Source: Spirochaetota bacterium (GTDB lineage Bacteria; Spirochaetota; Spirochaetia; Treponematales; Breznakiellaceae). From it: a DNA stretch of 5,513 nucleotides. Each line of letters opens with the position of its first letter. The first letter of the stretch is position 1. The translations under genes and the position numbers were made by a program. A model generated the notes under the pieces. It was not told where the DNA came from, did not search any database, and saw only the letters and a list, made by a program, of their open reading frames with translations. The stretch spans positions 1-5,513 of the forward strand of contig JAEWSV010000476.1 of assembly GCA_023398155.1 (NCBI GenBank), written 5' to 3'. Of this stretch, positions 1 through 5,513 are shown in pieces.

Positions 1-1
1 C

Positions 2-1057
2 ACCGATACCTTCCAGGGTTCCATCATGTTCGTCGGCATGGCGATCCTCCTCATCGCCACGTACGCTAACTTCGGCGGCGTCGTGAAGGCCCACCAGGCG
101 CTCGGCGCCTTGGCCGACCAGGTTCCGTCTAAGATGACCGCTCTCGGCCACCGCGGCTGGACGGCGATGCCCGCCTTCTTCAGCGTCTACTGGTGGCAGC
201 TCGTTTCCACCATAGTCCTCGGCGTCGGTATCGGCGTGCTCGCGCAGCCCCAGCTCGTCGTGCGCTTCATGACCGTGCGGAGCGACCGGGAACTCAACCG
301 CGCGGTGCTCGGCGGCGGCGTCTTCATCTTCATGATGACCGGCGTAGCATTCGTGGTCGGCGCCCTAACCAATGCGTGGTTCTTCGCGAACCCGGCCTTC
401 AAGGCCATCTCCGTTACGGCGGCGAAGGGCAAGGTTGACAACATCATCCCGCTCTACATCACGAACGCGATGCCCGCTTGGTTCGCCGCGATCTTCCTGA
501 TCACCCTCCTGTCCGCGGCCATGTCCACCCTCTCGTCCCAGTTCCACACCCTGGGCACCGCCTTCGGCCGCGACTTCCTGGAGAAGGGGCTCGGGACGCG
601 CACCAAGAACTCCACCGCCACGACGCGCCTGGCTATGATCGCCGGCATCCTCGTGAGCGCCTTCCTGGCTTGGGCGCTTCCCGTCTTCTTCGATACGGGC
701 TCGGCCATCGTCGCCACCGGCACGGCGATCTTCTTCGGAATCTGCGCCGCCGCCTTCCTCCCCGCCTATTTCTCCGCACTGTATTGGGCGCGGGCTACCC
801 GAGCCGGAGCCATAGTCAGCTTCCTCGGCGGCATCGCGACGAGCACTTTCTGGCTCGTCTTCATGCACGCGAAAGAGGCGGTCCCCCTCGGCATCTGCAA
901 AGCCCTTTTCGGCGTCCCGTCCCTTTCCGGACCGGGCATACTGTCGCAAGTGGATCCCATCGTCGTGGCTCTTCCCGTCTCGGCCATCCTCATGATCGCG
1001 GTGAGCCTCGCGACCAAGAAGACGGACGAGGAAACGGCGACGCTGTTCGGCCGCTAA
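2..1057 (+). CDS. Sodium:solute symporter (SSS/SLC5 family), C-terminal part, 5'-truncated by the window edge
   Basis: The reading frame is open from base 2 to a TAA at 1055-1057. The ATG at base 26 sits inside a hydrophobic segment, so it is not the true start; 351 residues are visible. SSS proteins are integral inner-membrane carriers that couple inward Na+ flow to uptake of sugars, amino acids or organic acids, usually with about 13 helices. About eight hydrophobic segments are visible, near residues 9-27, 61-83, 103-121, 156-176, 209-230, 233-261, 268-288 and 319-338. Family marks include QPQLVVRFMTVRSDRELNRA near residues 82-101, the SAAMSTLSSQ segment near 171-180 (the helix whose Ser/Thr residues form the Na2 site in this fold), the FGRDF that follows it, and WARATRAGAI near 262-271, resembling the second SSS signature. 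The substrate cannot be told from this fragment. The C-terminus is a short charged tail. The gene reads toward glgA, whose start is 95 bases after the stop. Confidence 0.88.
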   Translation, partial: TDTFQGSIMFVGMAILLIATYANFGGVVKAHQALGALADQVPSKMTALGHRGWTAMPAFFSVYWWQLVSTIVLGVGIGVLAQPQLVVRFMTVRSDRELNRAVLGGGVFIFMMTGVAFVVGALTNAWFFANPAFKAISVTAAKGKVDNIIPLYITNAMPAWFAAIFLITLLSAAMSTLSSQFHTLGTAFGRDFLEKGLGTRTKNSTATTRLAMIAGILVSAFLAWALPVFFDTGSAIVATGTAIFFGICAAAFLPAYFSALYWARATRAGAIVSFLGGIATSTFWLVFMHAKEAVPLGICKALFGVPSLSGPGILSQVDPIVVALPVSAILMIAVSLATKKTDEETATLFGR

Positions 1058-1094
1058 GGCGCGCGCGGTTCGCGCCCTCCGGCCCGGCCGGAGG
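1058..1094 (+). terminator. Two abutting GC-rich hairpins just after the symporter stop
   Basis: The first hairpin pairs GGCGCG (1058-1063) with CGCGCC (1071-1076). The second pairs CCTCCGG (1076-1082) with CCGGAGG (1088-1094) around a 5-base loop; the two share base 1076. Both are perfect stems and begin immediately after the symporter stop codon, as expected of a 3' end structure. No T-tract follows, so a canonical intrinsic terminator is not supported. The structures may instead protect a 3' end or weaken read-through into glgA. In GC-rich DNA some stems of this size are expected by chance. Confidence 0.3.
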
Positions 1095-1113
1095 TGGCGC
1101 AGGACCCGCGTTA

Positions 1114-1146
1114 TCTCCTATACTGGTCGCCGACCGGTATAGGAGG
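1114..1146 (+). promoter_or_regulatory. Hairpin that sequesters the glgA Shine-Dalgarno sequence (or palindromic operator)
   Basis: Bases 1115-1128 pair with 1132-1145 around a 3-base GCC loop. This gives 14 consecutive pairs, of which 13 are Watson-Crick and one is a G-U wobble (1124 with 1136); a further T-G wobble is possible at 1114 with 1146. The right arm contains the glgA ribosome binding site AGGAGG (1141-1146), six bases before the ATG at 1153, so folding would hide the whole site. The arm sequences TCCTATACTGGTC and GACCGGTATAGGA are not simply GC-rich, which makes chance pairing less likely. As DNA, the same element is a near-perfect palindrome of about 31 bases that could bind a dimeric regulator. 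A TATACT at 1119-1124 resembles a -10 box, but I see no matching -35; a transcript starting from it would lack the left arm and escape the hairpin. The structure is seen directly; regulation is inferred. Confidence 0.6.
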
Positions 1147-1152
1147 ATCCAG

Positions 1153-2637
1153 ATGAAAATATTCATGACAACCAGCGAGGCCGTGCCCTACGCCAAAACG
1201 GGAGGTTTGGCGGACGCGGTCTCCGCCCTCGCGCTCGCCCTCCGCTCTTTAGGTCACGACGTGCGGATCGTCCTACCGCGTTATTACGGGATCGATCGTT
1301 CGAAGCTCGAGGCGGTGACGGGCCCCCTCGGCGTGCCGGTCGGCACGGGAGAGGAATGGGCCCCGGTGTATCGCACCGACCTCATGGGCAAGGACGGGGC
1401 TCGAGCGATCTCGGTCCCCGTATATTTCATCGACCACGAAAAATTCTTCGGCCGCGACGGCATCTACGGCACTCCCGCCGAGCCGGATTACGCGGACAAT
1501 CCTATGCGGTTCAGTTTCTTCTCGCGCGCCGTCTTCCAGCTGTGCCGGAAGCTCGATTGGTATCCGGACATCCTCCATGCCCACGATTGGCCGACGGCCC
1601 TCGTCCCCGTGCTGCTCAAGCACGGCGAGCGGAAGGGGCCCTTCGCGCATACTTCCTCGGTGCTCACCATCCACAACCTGGGCTATCAGGGCGTCTACGC
1701 CAAGGATTTCTACCCGTACACGGGGCTCGGCGCAGAGTCCTTCTCCGCCACCGGCCTGGCGGACTGGGATAGGATGAACCTCCTTAAGGCGGGGCTGGTC
1801 TGCGCGGACAAGCTCACGACCGTATCGCCCACCTATGCCGAAGAGACGAAGACCGAAGCCTACGGATTCCGCCTGGACGGCGTGCTCCGCGAGCGCGAGC
1901 GCGACTATATCGGCATCCTCAACGGGGTGGATGCGGAGACCTGGAATCCGGCGAAGGATGCCTACATTCCGAAAAACTACGGCCCGAGAACGACCGCGGG
2001 GAAGGAAGCGGCTAAAGAGGCCCTCCAAAAGGAATTCGGCTTACCCCTCCAGGCCGACGTGCCCGTCATCGGCATGGTGACCCGGCTCACCGAGCAGAAG
2101 GGAGTCGGCGAACTTTTCGGCCCTTCTTACGGATCCGCGTGGTCTATTTGCGCAGATATGCGGCTCCAGCTGGTGCTGATCGGGACCGGCGAGCGCTGGT
2201 GCGAAGAAGAGATCAAGAGCCTCTCGTCCCGTTTACCCAATTTCAAGGCGCGCATCGGCTACAGCGAACGGCTCAGCCACCTCATCGAGGCCGGAAGCGA
2301 CTTCTTCCTCATGCCGAGCCGCTACGAGCCCTGCGGCCTCAACCAGATGTATTCGCTCGCTTACGGCACGCCGCCCATCGTGCGCCGCACCGGGGGCTTG
2401 GCCGACACGGTGGACAACTTCGACCAGGAGAGCGGGGAGGGTACCGGCTTCATGTTCGACCAGCTCACCCCCCGCGCGATCTACGATACGGTCGGATGGG
2501 CTGTCTGGGCCTATTACAACCGGAGGGAACAGGTAGAGGCGATGCGCTTGCGCGGCATGGCCCAGGATTTCTCCTGGGCACGGTCCGCGCGCGCGTACGT
2601 CGACCTCTACGAGTCCATAGCCGGGGCCGGACGATAA
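1153..2637 (+). CDS. glgA: Glycogen synthase (ADP-glucose alpha-1,4-glucosyltransferase, GT5)
   Basis: GlgA transfers glucose from ADP-glucose to the growing alpha-1,4 chain of glycogen in the cytoplasm. The product is 494 residues, slightly longer than the common length of about 480. The frame is open far upstream, but ATG 1153 is chosen because AGGAGG lies six bases before it and the protein then begins with the classic MKIFMTTSEAVPYAKTGGLA. K15-T-G-G-L is the ADP-glucose binding KxGGL motif. HAHDW (residues 142-146), TIHNLGYQG (172-180) and the VSPTYAEE region (224-231) mark the N-terminal GT5 domain. R311 and K316 in RLTEQKG, E392 in YEPCGLNQ and the TGGLADTV loop (413-420) are the expected C-terminal catalytic and nucleotide-binding positions. 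All key residues look intact. The GELFGPSYGS segment (319-328), where many bacterial enzymes have a shorter helix, resembles treponemal GlgA. The start is overlapped by an SD-sequestering hairpin. Confidence 0.96.
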   Translation: MKIFMTTSEAVPYAKTGGLADAVSALALALRSLGHDVRIVLPRYYGIDRSKLEAVTGPLGVPVGTGEEWAPVYRTDLMGKDGARAISVPVYFIDHEKFFGRDGIYGTPAEPDYADNPMRFSFFSRAVFQLCRKLDWYPDILHAHDWPTALVPVLLKHGERKGPFAHTSSVLTIHNLGYQGVYAKDFYPYTGLGAESFSATGLADWDRMNLLKAGLVCADKLTTVSPTYAEETKTEAYGFRLDGVLRERERDYIGILNGVDAETWNPAKDAYIPKNYGPRTTAGKEAAKEALQKEFGLPLQADVPVIGMVTRLTEQKGVGELFGPSYGSAWSICADMRLQLVLIGTGERWCEEEIKSLSSRLPNFKARIGYSERLSHLIEAGSDFFLMPSRYEPCGLNQMYSLAYGTPPIVRRTGGLADTVDNFDQESGEGTGFMFDQLTPRAIYDTVGWAVWAYYNRREQVEAMRLRGMAQDFSWARSARAYVDLYESIAGAGR

Positions 2638-2644
2638 GCTCCTT

Positions 2645-2676
2645 CGGCGCGGCTCGGAACGCCCGAGGCCGCGCCG
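2645..2676 (+). terminator. Strong hairpin between convergent genes, probable glgA terminator
   Basis: Bases 2645-2657 (CGGCGCGGCTCGG) pair with 2663-2676 around a 5-base AACGC loop, giving 13 pairs with a single bulged C. It starts 8 bases after the glgA stop. On the plus strand it is followed, about a dozen bases on, by the T-rich TCCTTTACTTTTT (2686-2698), which overlaps the end of the facing gene. The T-tract is farther from the stem than in a textbook terminator. On the minus strand the stem lies 13 bases past the P83-like stop and has no T-tract behind it, so it may help end both transcripts with different efficiency. Confidence 0.55.
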
Positions 2677-2689
2677 CGCGTCCGGTCCT

Positions 2690-4300
2690 TTACTTTTTCG
2701 CTACGAGATCCCCCGCGCCGAGCAGGACGGGCGAGCCGTCGCTCGTCTGGACGGTGAGGCTGTCGGTACGGAAGAGGGGCGCCGCGAAGGGATGGACGGC
2801 CACCGAGGACTGGGCTACTTTCACGAGGTCCTTGTCGAACCGGGCGAGGTGAAGCTTCCCGCCCGCGGAGACCACGGCGTACAGGTCCGCTCCCCGCGTC
2901 CAAATGAGGCTGCCCTCGTGGATGTCGTCGGTTCCCTGCTTCGTCATCGCGAGGGTTTTCGGATCCAGGGTGACGAGGCGCACCGCGAGCGAGCCCTTGG
3001 CCTGCCCGGCTACGGCGACGATGCGATCCTCCAGGATGACCACAGACCGGGCGTTCACCGTATCCAAAGCCGACGCCGCGAGCACTACGCCCGCCGAGTC
3101 GACGAGGACGACCTTGCCGAGCGGCGAGGTTTGGTCGGTCATGCGGAGCGCGGGAAGGCCCGTCGGGGCGGGCTTCGCCGCTTCCTGCGCGATCGCCGCC
3201 TGCTGGTCGGTCGCGATCTCCTTGCGCTCGGCCTTGGCTTCCTCGGCTTTCTTCTCGGCGCGTTCTTCGGCGGCCGCGGCCTCCTCTTTCTTTTCCCCGA
3301 GCGCTTCCTCGCGCTGGGCGATTTCCGCCTCCTTGGCGGCTACGGCGGCCTTGGCTTCCTCGGCGGACGCCGCGGCCGTTTCGGGTTGCGCGGCGCCGGT
3401 ATCGGCGCCGGTATCGGTCGCGCCGGTCCCGGCCGCCTGGGCCGCGGCCTTCTCCTGCTCGGCGATGCGCTCCTTTTCCGCGGCCAGCGCCGCCTTTTCG
3501 GCGGCGATCTTGGCTTCTTCTTCGGCGATGGCCTCCCGCTGGACGGCGGCGGTCTGTTTCGCTTCCGCCGCCTCGCGCTCCTTTAGGTCCACCATCTCCT
3601 TGCGCGGCTCCACGCCGCGGCCTTCGTCCTTCCTGAGCTCGTCCACGACCTTCTTTTCGGTGAGGGAACTCGTTTCGACAGCGCTCAGGGAACCCGGCTT
3701 CCCTTCGCCGAGGGGAATGACGATGAGGGACCTGCCCGGCCACTCGTCGAACCTGACCGAGAGCCCGACCTTATCGCTCGTAAGCGAGGCGCGGGCGGCG
3801 TCCTTGTACCGGGAACCGAAATAGTTCCAATCGCCGCGGTAGACGGCGTTATAGATCGTGATGAATTCGGCGAGCAGGGCGGCGTCGCGTTCGGAGTATT
3901 CGTAGGCGCCTTCCAGGTAACCCTGGAGTATGCGCCTGAGATTCACGATGTGGTCGACGCCGGCGTCCACGCCGAGGCCCAGCACGTCCGCGTCCAGGCG
4001 GTCAGCGGCGGCCGCCGAGGCGGAGTGGACGGCGAAATATCGATGGGGACTGCCGGCGCGCACGGCTCCATCGCGGATGGCCCGTCCGAGGGCACGTCCG
4101 ATTTCCCGTATATCTTCCGCGCTCTCTACCCGCGCATGGGGACCATCGTAGTTGATGAAGACCACGCGGGCGTTGCGGCTCTTATCCAGTTCAGTCCGGT
4201 CCACCTCGAGCGAGCCGAGGGCGGATACCGCGACGAGCGCGAGGACTGCGGCGATCGATACGCTGAAACCGCCTCGGAGCGAGGAAGAGGCCCTTCTCAT
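2690..4300 (-). CDS. P83/100-family exported protein (spirochaete antigen family) with central coiled coil
   Basis: Of 536 residues, 1-29 form a signal peptide: basic MRRASSSLRGG, then a hydrophobic core ending near VSALG. There is no lipobox Cys. The start ATG at 4298-4300 is chosen over the in-frame ATG at 4381 because AAGGAGG (4307-4313) lies six bases upstream and the signal peptide then begins at the N-terminus. Residues 31-200 (VDRTELDKSRNARVVFINYDG, then a helical region with the NLRRILQGYLEGAYEYSE segment) resemble the conserved N-terminal part of Borrelia P83/100 and its Treponema relatives, to my recollection. Residues 215-290 and 305-375 are Ala/Glu/Lys-rich heptad-like helices, probably a long coiled coil, broken by a Gly/Thr/Asp linker with a DTGA repeat. 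Residues 380-536 are beta-rich, with alternating hydrophobic strands and Gly/Asp turns like a partial beta-propeller. The protein is probably periplasmic or surface-associated; its biochemical role is unknown. The upstream same-strand gene ends 77 bases before the start. Confidence 0.82.
   Translation of the reverse strand: MRRASSSLRGGFSVSIAAVLALVAVSALGSLEVDRTELDKSRNARVVFINYDGPHARVESAEDIREIGRALGRAIRDGAVRAGSPHRYFAVHSASAAAADRLDADVLGLGVDAGVDHIVNLRRILQGYLEGAYEYSERDAALLAEFITIYNAVYRGDWNYFGSRYKDAARASLTSDKVGLSVRFDEWPGRSLIVIPLGEGKPGSLSAVETSSLTEKKVVDELRKDEGRGVEPRKEMVDLKEREAAEAKQTAAVQREAIAEEEAKIAAEKAALAAEKERIAEQEKAAAQAAGTGATDTGADTGAAQPETAAASAEEAKAAVAAKEAEIAQREEALGEKKEEAAAAEERAEKKAEEAKAERKEIATDQQAAIAQEAAKPAPTGLPALRMTDQTSPLGKVVLVDSAGVVLAASALDTVNARSVVILEDRIVAVAGQAKGSLAVRLVTLDPKTLAMTKQGTDDIHEGSLIWTRGADLYAVVSAGGKLHLARFDKDLVKVAQSSVAVHPFAAPLFRTDSLTVQTSDGSPVLLGAGDLVAKK
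3392..3415 (-). repeat. 12-bp direct repeat, two copies, in the P83-like linker
   Basis: GGCGCCGGTATC occurs twice back to back (plus-strand reading) and is followed by a degenerate third copy, GGTCGCGCCGGT. On the coding strand it gives DTGA-DTGA within the flexible linker between the two coiled-coil blocks. The unit is four codons, so gain or loss of a copy keeps the frame. Confidence 0.7.
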
Positions 4301-4306
4301 CGATAT

Positions 4307-4351
4307 CCTCCTTGACCTAACGTATAGAATATACCCGATCATTCCGCGCAA
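4307..4351 (-). promoter_or_regulatory. Leader of the P83-like gene: ribosome binding site and possible weak promoter
   Basis: Reading the minus strand, AAGGAGG (4313-4307) is a near-perfect Shine-Dalgarno sequence six bases from the ATG. Farther upstream there is an AT-rich patch, unusual for this window, containing the inverted repeat GTATA-TTC-TATAC (4334-4322). TATACG (4326-4321) could serve as a -10 and TTGCGC (4351-4346) as a -35, but the spacer would be 19 bases and both boxes are poor. The patch may be a promoter, a small operator or chance; the ribosome binding site is secure. Confidence 0.4.
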
Positions 4352-4377
4352 CGCACGCGTAGGGAAGGAAAAATGCA

Positions 4378-5513
4378 TCACCGGACGACGAGGCTCGATA
4401 ATTCGGCGCGGGCACGTTCGCGGACCGCGGGGGGCCGCTCGTCGGCGGCGAGGGAGATGAGGACGGAGACGCCGGCTTCGCTGAGCGGGGGACCCGAGAA
4501 ACGGCAGAGATCCCCGACGGCGGCCGCGATCGCGGCGAGGAGACGCTCGTCGCGGAGCGCTCTCGGAGGGAAGACGGAGGAGGCGAAGGCGGCGAGCGCC
4601 GATCCTTCCGGATCGATGCCGATCCTGCCGACGGCTTCCGCCGCCGCGGCGCGTACATAGGTTTCCGCGTCGCCCCGGAAAAGGTCGACGAGGGCGCCGA
4701 CCGTTTCCCGCGAGGCGAACCGGGAGAGGAGGACGAGGGCACGTTCGCGCAGGTGAGGCGGGACCGGGGAACCGGCGGCGTACGCGCCGGGACGGGACGC
4801 CGGCGCGGCGCGGGCGATGGTCAACAGGTCCCGCGTGAACTCGGTTTCCTCATTTCCTACGTCCATGGACGCTATCCTCCGTTCGATCCGGTCCAGTCTT
4901 CGGACGACGGCCTCTTCGGCCATGGCGAAGGGGGCGTCGTCGGAGGGGAGAAGCGGAAAATCGAGGAGGCCGTAGCTTCCCGGAGGCTCCTTTCCGTACC
5001 GCGCGCCGGCGTCCGACCTGACGCGCTCCTCCGCGCGGTAGGCGTAGAGGATCCAATCGTCGCCTCCCGAATAGAGAAGGCCGTCGTCGCCGAACGCCGG
5101 AGGCACGGAGGCGCCCTCGATCCTGATGTTCCAGAGCCGCCTGCCGTCATAGGAAAAACCCGCCGAGCCGCGCTCGGAAAGAAAGTAGACGCCGCGCTCG
5201 TCGAGGTGGAGGAAACCGCCCTCGGCCTGCGGTACTGTTCCCATCCAGAGGACTTCGCCGCGGCCGCCCAGGAGCCCGACTTCTCCGTCGGCGAGCGCGT
5301 AGGCGAGGAAACCGCCTCGCTCGCGGATGGCGGTCAATCCCGGCCGAACCTTCGCGAGCGTTCGGGGGGCCGCGCCTCGCCCGCGGAGCTCGATGGTGCC
5401 GTCCGCGAAGGCGACGGCGACTTCGGCGGAGCCGGCGACTTCGGCGGAGCCGGCGACTTCGGCGGAGCCGGGCGGAACAGCTATCGCGACCGGAGATCGG
5501 CTCAACTCTTCCG
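4378..5513 (-). CDS. Beta-propeller-like (PQQ-like) plus HEAT-like repeat protein, 5'-truncated by the window edge
   Basis: The frame is open from the window end to a TGA at 4378-4380. A TTG at 5505 is the first possible start codon, but it has no properly spaced ribosome binding site and the frame stays open before it, so the gene very likely begins outside the window. Numbering from that TTG, residues 30-160 consist of short strands with Gly/Asp turns (FADGTIELRGRG, YALADGEVGLLGGRGEVLW, YDGRRLWNIRI, DDGLLYSGGDDWILYAY), the pattern of PQQ-like or WD-like propeller blades. Residues 196-214 are a charged helix. Residues 250-375 hold about three helical hairpins (LRERALVLLSRFASRETVGA, YVRAAAAEAVGRIG, AVRERARAELSSL) typical of HEAT repeats. 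Both domain types usually bind proteins rather than catalyse; no catalytic motif is visible. The gene lies upstream of the P83-like gene on the same strand and may share its transcript. Exact family and location are unknown. Confidence 0.75.
   Translation of the reverse strand, partial: EELSRSPVAIAVPPGSAEVAGSAEVAGSAEVAVAFADGTIELRGRGAAPRTLAKVRPGLTAIRERGGFLAYALADGEVGLLGGRGEVLWMGTVPQAEGGFLHLDERGVYFLSERGSAGFSYDGRRLWNIRIEGASVPPAFGDDGLLYSGGDDWILYAYRAEERVRSDAGARYGKEPPGSYGLLDFPLLPSDDAPFAMAEEAVVRRLDRIERRIASMDVGNEETEFTRDLLTIARAAPASRPGAYAAGSPVPPHLRERALVLLSRFASRETVGALVDLFRGDAETYVRAAAAEAVGRIGIDPEGSALAAFASSVFPPRALRDERLLAAIAAAVGDLCRFSGPPLSEAGVSVLISLAADERPPAVRERARAELSSLVVR
4864..4880 (-). promoter_or_regulatory. 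Possible internal ribosome binding site and ATG before the HEAT-like domain
   Basis: On the minus strand GGAGG (4880-4876) is followed by nine bases and an in-frame ATG (4866-4864). Starting here would give a 162-residue protein containing only the HEAT-like part. The position falls at the end of the charged linker helix, close to the domain boundary. The site may be a chance match, since GGAGG is common in GC-rich coding sequence (here it spans Arg-Arg codons). Confidence 0.25.
5415..5471 (-). repeat. 18-bp tandem repeat, three perfect copies, coding for GSAEVA
   Basis: The 18-base unit CGGCGACTTCGGCGGAGC (plus-strand reading) occurs at 5415-5432, 5433-5450 and 5451-5468 without a mismatch, with three more matching bases after. 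On the coding strand it encodes GSAEVA three times, just before the first propeller-like strand. The unit is six codons, so slippage changes length without breaking the frame. Perfect identity, including third positions, indicates recent expansion. Confidence 0.9.

Noticed and set aside
478..1152. In-frame extension of the glgA reading frame upstream to base 478
   Set aside because: It overlaps the symporter in another frame, its translation is Arg/Pro/His-rich as expected of a shadow of GC-rich coding sequence, and glgA has a clear start with ribosome binding site at 1153.
1273..2028. Minus-strand 251-residue frame inside glgA
   Set aside because: It is fully antisense to an intact, well-conserved enzyme and shows no domain or ribosome binding site.
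2107..2160. Possible frameshift or insertion in glgA where the sequence departs from common bacterial GlgA
   Set aside because: The frame is open and motifs on both sides are intact, and the segment matches what I recall of treponemal enzymes, so it is taken as natural variation.
2607..3743. Minus-strand frame of 378 residues overlapping the P83-like gene and the end of glgA
   Set aside because: Arg/Gly-rich composition typical of an out-of-frame reading of GC-rich sequence; it runs through the terminator hairpin and overlaps a better-supported gene on the same strand.
2792..3824. Long plus-strand open frames opposite the P83-like gene (2792-3586 and 2904-3824)
   Set aside because: Their translations are low-complexity (Gly/Leu/Arg/Phe or Ala/Ser runs) that mirror the Ala/Glu/Lys coiled-coil codons on the other strand, and no ribosome binding site or known domain is visible.
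4301..4381. Alternative P83-like start at the ATG at 4381 (27 residues longer)
   Set aside because: It would bury the signal peptide behind 27 residues and overlap the end of the upstream gene, while the ATG at 4300 has AAGGAGG at ideal spacing and puts the signal peptide at the N-terminus.
5503..5505. TTG at 5505 as the true start of the propeller/HEAT gene
   Set aside because: The frame remains open to the window edge, no correctly spaced ribosome binding site is seen and no signal peptide would follow, so truncation by the window is the simpler reading.

Overview
The window is GC-rich and gene-dense and most likely comes from a spirochaete (phylum Spirochaetota). Two observations support this. 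The glycogen synthase carries, after its RLTEQKG motif, the GELFGPSYGS-type segment I recall from treponemal GlgA. The long minus-strand gene encodes a protein that looks like the P83/100 antigen family, known from Borrelia and Treponema. The high GC content argues against Borrelia and against the host-adapted, lower-GC treponemes. I cannot name a genus.

Layout: (1) bases 2-1057, plus strand: the C-terminal part of a sodium:solute symporter whose start lies before the window. (2) 1058-1152: an intergenic stretch of stacked inverted repeats. The last of these forms a 14-15 bp hairpin that completely buries the Shine-Dalgarno sequence of the next gene. (3) 1153-2637, plus strand: a complete glycogen synthase, glgA. 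(4) 2638-2689: a short convergent gap filled by a strong GC-rich hairpin, probably a terminator. (5) 2690-4300, minus strand: a P83/100-like exported protein with a signal peptide, a conserved N-terminal domain, a long charged Ala/Glu/Lys coiled coil and a beta-rich C-terminal domain. (6) 4301-4377: an intergenic leader with a clear ribosome binding site and a possible weak promoter. (7) 4378 to the window end, minus strand: the 3' part of a protein that joins a beta-propeller-like region to a C-terminal HEAT-like helical repeat region.

The plus-strand pair (transporter, glgA) suggests solute uptake next to storage polysaccharide synthesis, but a shared pathway is only inferred from position. 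The minus-strand pair runs in the same direction with a 77-base gap and may be co-transcribed. Both proteins contain beta-rich repeat-like segments and probably act at or outside the cytoplasmic membrane, although the signal sequence of the upstream one is not visible. The best candidate for something undescribed is the hairpin over the glgA ribosome binding site. I see no RNA genes, mobile elements, CRISPR arrays or defence systems.
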